Made by a program: the position numbers and the translations under genes. A stretch of DNA of 11,106 nucleotides from Acidobacteriota bacterium (GTDB taxonomy: Bacteria > Acidobacteriota > UBA6911 > RPQK01): the NCBI GenBank assembly GCA_003819755.1, contig RPQK01000167.1, positions 1-11,106 on the forward strand, in the 5' to 3' direction. The number at the start of each line of letters is the position of its first letter. Positions within the stretch are counted from its first letter, which is position 1. Shown here piece after piece: positions 7,099 to 11,106 of the stretch. Below the pieces are notes generated by a model, which was given only the letters and a program-made list of their open reading frames with translations, had not been told where the DNA came from and ran no database searches.

Positions 7099-7153
7099 TT
7101 GAGTGTCAAGTGAAACCCGCCTCAGTATTGTCGTAACCCAGGAAGGGGGAAGT

Positions 7154-8611
7154 ATGCCTCGAATTGAATTAACAACTCTGTCGGGAGATAAGACCAGCCT
7201 GTCGGAAGCCCAGAGCACGCAGTTCGGCCAGCGATTGCGCGGCCGCCTGCTCCGGCCGGAGGACGATGACTTCAGGGAATGCCGCACTGTTTGGAACGCC
7301 ATGATTGACCGCTGTCCCGGACTGATCGTGCGTGCGATGGGGACCGCGGACGTTCGTGAGGCGGTCAGCTTTGCCAGGGACAATTCGTTGCTGCTTTCAA
7401 TCCGCGGTGGAGGACACAACATTGCGGGCAACGCCGTTTGCGATGGCGGCGTCATGATCGATCTCAGCGGAATGAAATCCGTCCAGGTCGATCCGGCCCG
7501 GCGTACCGCCCGGGTGGAGCCTGGAGTCACTCTCGGTGAGTTGGACCACGAGACACAGTCTTATGGGTTGGCGACCCCGACTGGTATCAATTCGACAACC
7601 GGAATCGCAGGGCTGACGCTGGGCGGCGGGTTTGGTTGGCTGACCCGCAAATACGGTCTCACGATTGATAACCTGCTTTCTGCCCAAGTGGTCACGGCTG
7701 ACGGAGCGGTCCGGCGCGCCGCCGCGGATGAGAACCAGGACCTGTTTTGGGGCATCCGCGGAGGAGGAGGGAACCTGGGAGTCGTGACCTTGTTTGAGTA
7801 TCAGCTTCACGCGGTCGGCCCGCAGATACTCTCGGGCTTGCTGGTCTTTCCGTTTGAGCAGGCAGAGTCCATTCTCAGGCAATACCGGGAATTCGGTAGA
7901 ACTGCCCCCGAAGACCTTACTGTCTGGGTCATCCTGCGAAAAGCCCCGCCCCTTCCGTTCCTCCCGCCTGAGGTTCACGGCAAGGAAGTTGTGGTCCTGG
8001 CTGTCTGCTACGTGGGAACTCCGGAAACCGGCAGCAGGGCGATCAACCAGCTCCGCAGCTTCAGCCAAACGGTCGGCGAGGCGGTGATGCCTACTCCGTA
8101 CGTGGCTTTTCAAAAAGCCTTCGATCCGCTCCTGGCACCGGGTGCCCGGAATTACTGGAAGTCGCACGATTTCACGGAAATCACCGACGGCGCTATCCGT
8201 ACTGTCCTCGATTATGCCAGCCACCTGCCTTCGCCGCAGTGCGAGATCTTCTTTGGCCATGTTGCCGGCCAGATGAACCGGATTCCGACTGACGCGACGG
8301 CCTATTCTCAACGTCATGTCAAATACATGATGAACGTGCATGGACGCTGGGAGCAGGCCGCCAGTGACACCGAGTGCATGGGCTGGTGCCGGCAGCTGTT
8401 CCAGGCGATGGCGCCCCATGCGACCGGAAGCGTCTATGTGAATTTCATGAGTGAGGACGAGCTCGACCGGGTGCCGGCCGCGTACGGTCCGAACTATCAA
8501 CGGCTGGTCCAGTTAAAGGACAAATATGACCCGGGGAACCTCTTCCGGCTGAACCAGAACGTGAAGCCCAGCCGTGAAAGGGAAATGACGCAGACGGCCA
8601 GGGAGTTTTGA
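7154..8611 (+). CDS. BBE-like FAD-binding oxidoreductase
   Basis: The 485-residue protein belongs to the FAD_binding_4/BBE group (vanillyl-alcohol-oxidase-like fold), flavoenzymes that oxidise sugars, alcohols or other small substrates. The FAD domain holds SIRGGGHNIAGNAVCDGGVMIDLS (82-105), where His-88 is the expected site of covalent FAD attachment. It also holds GIAGLTLGGGFGWLTRKYGLTIDNL (150-174) and LFWGIRGGGGNLGVVT (197-212). The C-terminal BBE motif is YDPGNLFRLNQNVKP (458-472). In bicovalent members a Cys precedes the GxxGLTLGGG block; here Asn-146 aligns with it, so a single covalent link is predicted. I chose the ATG at 7154 because GGAAGG (7141-7146) lies 7 nt upstream and MPRIELTTL is a natural N-terminus. 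No signal peptide is seen, so it is probably cytoplasmic. It is monocistronic, divergent from the adaptor operon and convergent with asd. Substrate cannot be deduced. Confidence 0.93.
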   Translation: MPRIELTTLSGDKTSLSEAQSTQFGQRLRGRLLRPEDDDFRECRTVWNAMIDRCPGLIVRAMGTADVREAVSFARDNSLLLSIRGGGHNIAGNAVCDGGVMIDLSGMKSVQVDPARRTARVEPGVTLGELDHETQSYGLATPTGINSTTGIAGLTLGGGFGWLTRKYGLTIDNLLSAQVVTADGAVRRAAADENQDLFWGIRGGGGNLGVVTLFEYQLHAVGPQILSGLLVFPFEQAESILRQYREFGRTAPEDLTVWVILRKAPPLPFLPPEVHGKEVVVLAVCYVGTPETGSRAINQLRSFSQTVGEAVMPTPYVAFQKAFDPLLAPGARNYWKSHDFTEITDGAIRTVLDYASHLPSPQCEIFFGHVAGQMNRIPTDATAYSQRHVKYMMNVHGRWEQAASDTECMGWCRQLFQAMAPHATGSVYVNFMSEDELDRVPAAYGPNYQRLVQLKDKYDPGNLFRLNQNVKPSREREMTQTAREF

Positions 8612-8613
8612 AA

Positions 8614-8710
8614 GACTTAAAAGGACCTCAAGGACCTCAAGGACCTCAAGGACAGACGAGTGAGTTCGATTGTCCTTCAGGTCCTTGAGGTCCTTGAGGT
8701 CCTCTTAGTC
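8614..8710. repeat. Head-to-head nonamer tandem repeat forming a long hairpin
   Basis: The left arm (8621-8653) holds AAGGACCTC three times plus AAGGAC. The right arm (8671-8703) is its reverse complement. The core stem pairs 8622-8654 with 8671-8703, 33 bp with one mismatch, around a 16-nt loop. Weaker pairing extends outward to about 8614 and 8710. It starts two bases after the stop of the FAD gene and reaches the TAG stop of asd, filling the convergent gap. A strong RNA hairpin would form in transcripts from either strand. No clean T-run follows the stem, so its role as a terminator is only suggested. Confidence 0.9.
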
Positions 8711-9819
8711 TACCTCTCCAGGATGATCCGCAGAATCCTGCGCAAGGGCTCCGCTGCACCCCAGAGAAGCTGGTCACCGACCGTGAAGGCGGTGCAGTAC
8801 TCGGGCCCGAGGTTCATTTTCCGAAGGCGGCCGACGGCGACCGTCAGATCGCCCGAAATGGCTGTGGGAGTCAGGTCTCTGATCGTGGCCTCGCGGGTGT
8901 TCGGGACCAGCTTTACCCACTCGTGCGCTTCCCCGATCATGCTACTCAGCTCGTCGACCGGGATATCCCGGCGTAGCTTGATCGTCACGGCCTGGCTGTG
9001 ACAGCGCATGGCGCCAACCCGGACACATATGCCGTCGACGGGGATCGGCGAAGCAGTCTCGAGGATCTTGTTGGTTTCGGCGTGACCTTTCCATTCCTCG
9101 CGCGTTTGACCGTTATCCAACGGCCTGTCGATCCAAGGAATCAGACTGGCCGCGAGCGGTACGCCGAAGTTGTCCACGGGAAGGGTGTTGTCGCGTAGTT
9201 TGCGGGTGATTGCGGCATCGAGCTCCAAGGCCGTGGATGATGGATTGGCAAAGACCGGCGCAGCCGCCTGGGCCAACCCCACCATCTGACTCATCAGCTC
9301 AGTCATGTTCTTTGCCCCGGCACCGGAGGCGGCTTGGTACGTCATGGACGTCAGCCACTCCACGACTCCCGCCTGGAACAGCCCGGAAAGCCCCATGAGC
9401 ATCAGGCTGACCGTGCAGTTGCCGCCGACGTAGGTCTTAACGCCGGCCGACAGACCACGGTCGATGACATGCCGATTCACGGGATCGAGAACAATTATGC
9501 TGTCGTCCCGCATTCGCAGCGTAGAAGCGGCGTCAATCCAATAGCCCTTCCAGCCCGATTTTCGCAGGGAGTCATACACCTTCATGGTGTAATCGCCGCC
9601 CTGGCACGTCACGATTATATCCATGCATGAAAGCAGCGAGTCGCTAAGCGCATCCGCCAGAGGGGGGAGATCGAATCCGAGATCCGGTCCCTGGCTGCCT
9701 ACCTGGGAAGTCGAGAAAAACAGCGGTTCGAAACCTTTGAAGTCGTCCTCGGCGCGCATCCGCTCCATGAGAACCGAACCCACCATTCCTCGCCATCCGA
9801 CAAAGCCGACCCTCAACAT
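8710..9819 (-). CDS. asd: Aspartate-semialdehyde dehydrogenase
   Basis: The 369-residue enzyme makes aspartate-4-semialdehyde from aspartyl-4-phosphate with NADPH. This is the branch point to lysine/diaminopimelate, threonine and methionine in the cytoplasm. It resembles the E. coli enzyme over its whole length. The nucleotide-binding start is VGFVGWRGMVGSVLMERM (4-21), followed by FFSTSQVG (34-41) and IIVTCQGGDYT (68-78). The active-site block GGNCTVSLMLM (132-142) carries the catalytic Cys-135, and VRVGAMRCHSQA (267-278) carries the catalytic His-274. The C-terminus FTVGDQLLWGAAEPLRRILR is also typical. All expected residues are present, so it should be active. The ATG at 9819 is preceded only by a weak purine-rich site. 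An 86-nt gap separates it from the methyltransferase gene upstream on the same strand, so it may have its own promoter. Its stop touches the nonamer hairpin. Confidence 0.97.
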   Translation of the reverse strand: MLRVGFVGWRGMVGSVLMERMRAEDDFKGFEPLFFSTSQVGSQGPDLGFDLPPLADALSDSLLSCMDIIVTCQGGDYTMKVYDSLRKSGWKGYWIDAASTLRMRDDSIIVLDPVNRHVIDRGLSAGVKTYVGGNCTVSLMLMGLSGLFQAGVVEWLTSMTYQAASGAGAKNMTELMSQMVGLAQAAAPVFANPSSTALELDAAITRKLRDNTLPVDNFGVPLAASLIPWIDRPLDNGQTREEWKGHAETNKILETASPIPVDGICVRVGAMRCHSQAVTIKLRRDIPVDELSSMIGEAHEWVKLVPNTREATIRDLTPTAISGDLTVAVGRLRKMNLGPEYCTAFTVGDQLLWGAAEPLRRILRIILER

Positions 9820-9860
9820 AGTTTTTTCTTGCCTGTCCCTTCTGGAAAAATCAGCGGACC

Positions 9861-9900
9861 ATCATAACCCAGGATTCGCGATTGATGATCAACGATCATC
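9861..9900 (-). promoter_or_regulatory. Small perfect hairpin and possible -10 upstream of asd
   Basis: GATGATC (9884-9890) and GATCATC (9894-9900) are a perfect inverted repeat around AAC. On the minus strand, about 17 nt downstream, TATGAT (9861-9866) resembles a -10 element, but I see no well-spaced -35. It could be an asd promoter with an operator, or just a weak structure after the methyltransferase gene. No T-run follows it, so it is not an intrinsic terminator. Confidence 0.25.
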
Positions 9901-9905
9901 GATAG

Positions 9906-11069
9906 TCAATTCCGACGAAGCTGGACAACAGTCTCCACGTGCGGGGTCTGGGGGAACATGTCGACCGGCTGAACCTGCGCCGCCCGAAAGCCGATTCGTG
10001 CCAGGACCTGGAGGTCGCGCGCCAGTGTTTCGGGGCTACAAGACACATAGATGATGGAGCGCGGTTCCAGTTGCGCCGCTTGTTTCAGAACCTCAACCGC
10101 GGCCCCGCTTCGAGGGGGGTTAAGGGTTACGACTGCGGGCATTTCCCGCTTTCCCAGGACTTTTCCAAGATGGGCCGCATCCGCCACCCTGAACCGGCAG
10201 TTCTCCAGGGAGTTGAGCCCGGCATTTCTCTTCGCGTCCCTTACTGCTTCTGCCGAAGCTTCGACTCCCAGGGCCATCCCTGCGTCCCGCGCCAGGCTCA
10301 TCGTTATTCCCCCAACCCCGCAGTAGAGATCCAAGGCCGAGTCCGACGGCTTCAATTCGGCCCATCTCCGCACCAGTGCGTAGATCCAGGCGGCCTGACC
10401 ATGGTGGGCTTGAAAAAAGGAAACGGGGGACAAAAGAATGCGGTCGGGGCCGATCCGGTCGAGGAGATCGGGATACCCCCAAACGAGTTTCGTTTCTGGT
10501 CCAAACACCTGTGATGTTGGTCCGGTGTTTAGGTTCTTGTGGACGGAAACGACGGCAGGAACGCGGCGGTTGACGCCTTTGCTGAGCGTTTTTACCAGGC
10601 GATCATCGTCCTCCCGAAGAACAAAAGTAACCATCGACTTGCCGAATGCCGGGCTGACGCGAATCACCGCGTGCCGGAGTCGCGTCGCCGACTTCTTGAA
10701 AGGCTCCCCTCGCCTGACGATCCGCTGCAACTCCTCCTTGATCGCCATTGCGACGCCGTTTACCAGCGGATGGTGAGCAGGGCAATCGGTCGTATCGATC
10801 ACCTCGTGGCTTCCGGTTCTAAAGAGCCCGACAATGACCTTCTCGCCGATAGTTCTGACTGAGAGCTTGGCGGTCGCCCGGTAACCAAGCGGGGGGTCGG
10901 CGGGCTGGACCGGAAGGATCGAAGCCCGCTGCAGGTGAGGTTCCAGAAAAGAACGGACCTGCTCTTCCTTCAGTTTCAGTTGAGCCTCGTAGTCGAGGTG
11001 AATGAGCGGGCACCCGGTGCATTCCCGTGACTGTGAGCAGCTCCCTGCTTTGATTTCCACGTTGGGCAC
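9906..11069 (-). CDS. RumA/RumB-family (RlmC/RlmD-like) RNA m5U methyltransferase
   Basis: The 387-residue enzyme uses S-adenosylmethionine to methylate uridine C5, most likely in 23S rRNA. Four cysteines match the family's Fe-S cluster: Cys-11, Cys-17, Cys-20 (CSQSRECTGC) and Cys-96 (TTDCPAHHP). The RNA-binding region includes GYRATAKLSV (62-71). The catalytic domain has SFFQ (217-220), SAM motif I DLYCGVGG (247-254), NPPRSG (317-322), the nucleophile Cys-344 in YVSCSPETLARDL, and Glu-379 in MFPQTPHVETV. It lacks the N-terminal TRAM domain of RumA/RlmD and starts right at the cluster, as in RumB/RlmC. The exact target base cannot be settled by reading. A GTG at 11069 is the earliest possible start, since TAA precedes it by one codon; no clear ribosome-binding site is seen. 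GTG at 11060 is an alternative. Position next to asd suggests no functional link. Confidence 0.92.
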   Translation of the reverse strand: MPNVEIKAGSCSQSRECTGCPLIHLDYEAQLKLKEEQVRSFLEPHLQRASILPVQPADPPLGYRATAKLSVRTIGEKVIVGLFRTGSHEVIDTTDCPAHHPLVNGVAMAIKEELQRIVRRGEPFKKSATRLRHAVIRVSPAFGKSMVTFVLREDDDRLVKTLSKGVNRRVPAVVSVHKNLNTGPTSQVFGPETKLVWGYPDLLDRIGPDRILLSPVSFFQAHHGQAAWIYALVRRWAELKPSDSALDLYCGVGGITMSLARDAGMALGVEASAEAVRDAKRNAGLNSLENCRFRVADAAHLGKVLGKREMPAVVTLNPPRSGAAVEVLKQAAQLEPRSIIYVSCSPETLARDLQVLARIGFRAAQVQPVDMFPQTPHVETVVQLRRN

Positions 11070-11106
11070 ATCTTAGCGCAGGAAGAGGGGTGAAGGGGCG
11101 GAGGGG

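Noticed and set aside
7103..7153. GTG at 7103 as the start of the FAD oxidoreductase
   Set aside because: It would lie at or before the predicted transcript start. The ATG at 7154 has a strong GGAAGG site at good spacing.
6916..7530. Minus-strand open frame of 204 codons spanning the divergent region
   Set aside because: It is antisense to the start of the FAD gene, and its tail is just the translated nonamer repeat (a GPQGPQ-like stretch). There is no protein-like signature.
7397..8500. Long open frame of 367 codons on the minus strand across the FAD oxidoreductase gene
   Set aside because: It is fully antisense to a gene with clear family motifs. Its translation shows no recognisable domain and it has no good ribosome-binding site, so it is most likely a by-product of codon bias.
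8614..8710. Short repeats considered as a CRISPR array
   Set aside because: Units of 7-9 nt are directly adjacent with no spacers and are arranged as an inverted repeat. No cas genes are present.

Overview
The window looks like chromosomal DNA from a diderm (Gram-negative-type) bacterium of moderately high G+C. Diderm is inferred from three periplasmic adaptor proteins next to a MacB-type permease. The phylum cannot be fixed from this sequence. The aspartate-semialdehyde dehydrogenase is of the Escherichia coli type, but the rest does not look like a gammaproteobacterium. A little-studied environmental lineage (for example Planctomycetota or Acidobacteriota) is my guess, at low confidence. 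There is no sign of phage, plasmid, transposase, CRISPR or RNA genes.

Layout. A 5'-truncated gene for a small multi-pass membrane protein (+, 1-387) meets the end of a long minus-strand operon (6891 to 475). In transcription order the operon encodes a secreted protein that resembles a peptidase-MA-type gluzincin but lacks its metal ligands, then three different HlyD/MacA-like adaptors, then a MacB/FtsX-type ABC permease. Gaps between the last four genes are 2 to 21 nt, and the adaptor genes look translationally coupled. No ATP-binding subunit and no TolC-like outer-membrane factor lie in the window. A 262-nt divergent region follows, with a nested palindrome, a degenerate repeat hairpin and a plausible sigma-70 promoter. 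It leads to a plus-strand BBE-like FAD-dependent oxidoreductase (7154-8611). Convergent to that is asd (9819 to 8710). Upstream of asd on the same strand is a RumA/RumB-family RNA m5U methyltransferase gene (11069 to 9906).

How the genes work together. The operon probably makes an ABC efflux or envelope-maintenance machine, with three adaptors bridging the inner-membrane permease to the periplasm; the pseudo-peptidase may be a periplasmic partner. This is inference. The FAD enzyme, asd and the methyltransferase look like independent functions.

The most unusual non-coding structure is a set of large hairpins made of short tandem repeats placed head to head. A 7-nt unit (ACCGTTC) is used at 394-467 and a 9-nt unit (AAGGACCTC) at 8614-8710, both between convergent genes. 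A decayed copy of the 9-nt type sits at 6981-7063. These hairpins and the three-adaptor operon with a pseudo-peptidase are the best leads.
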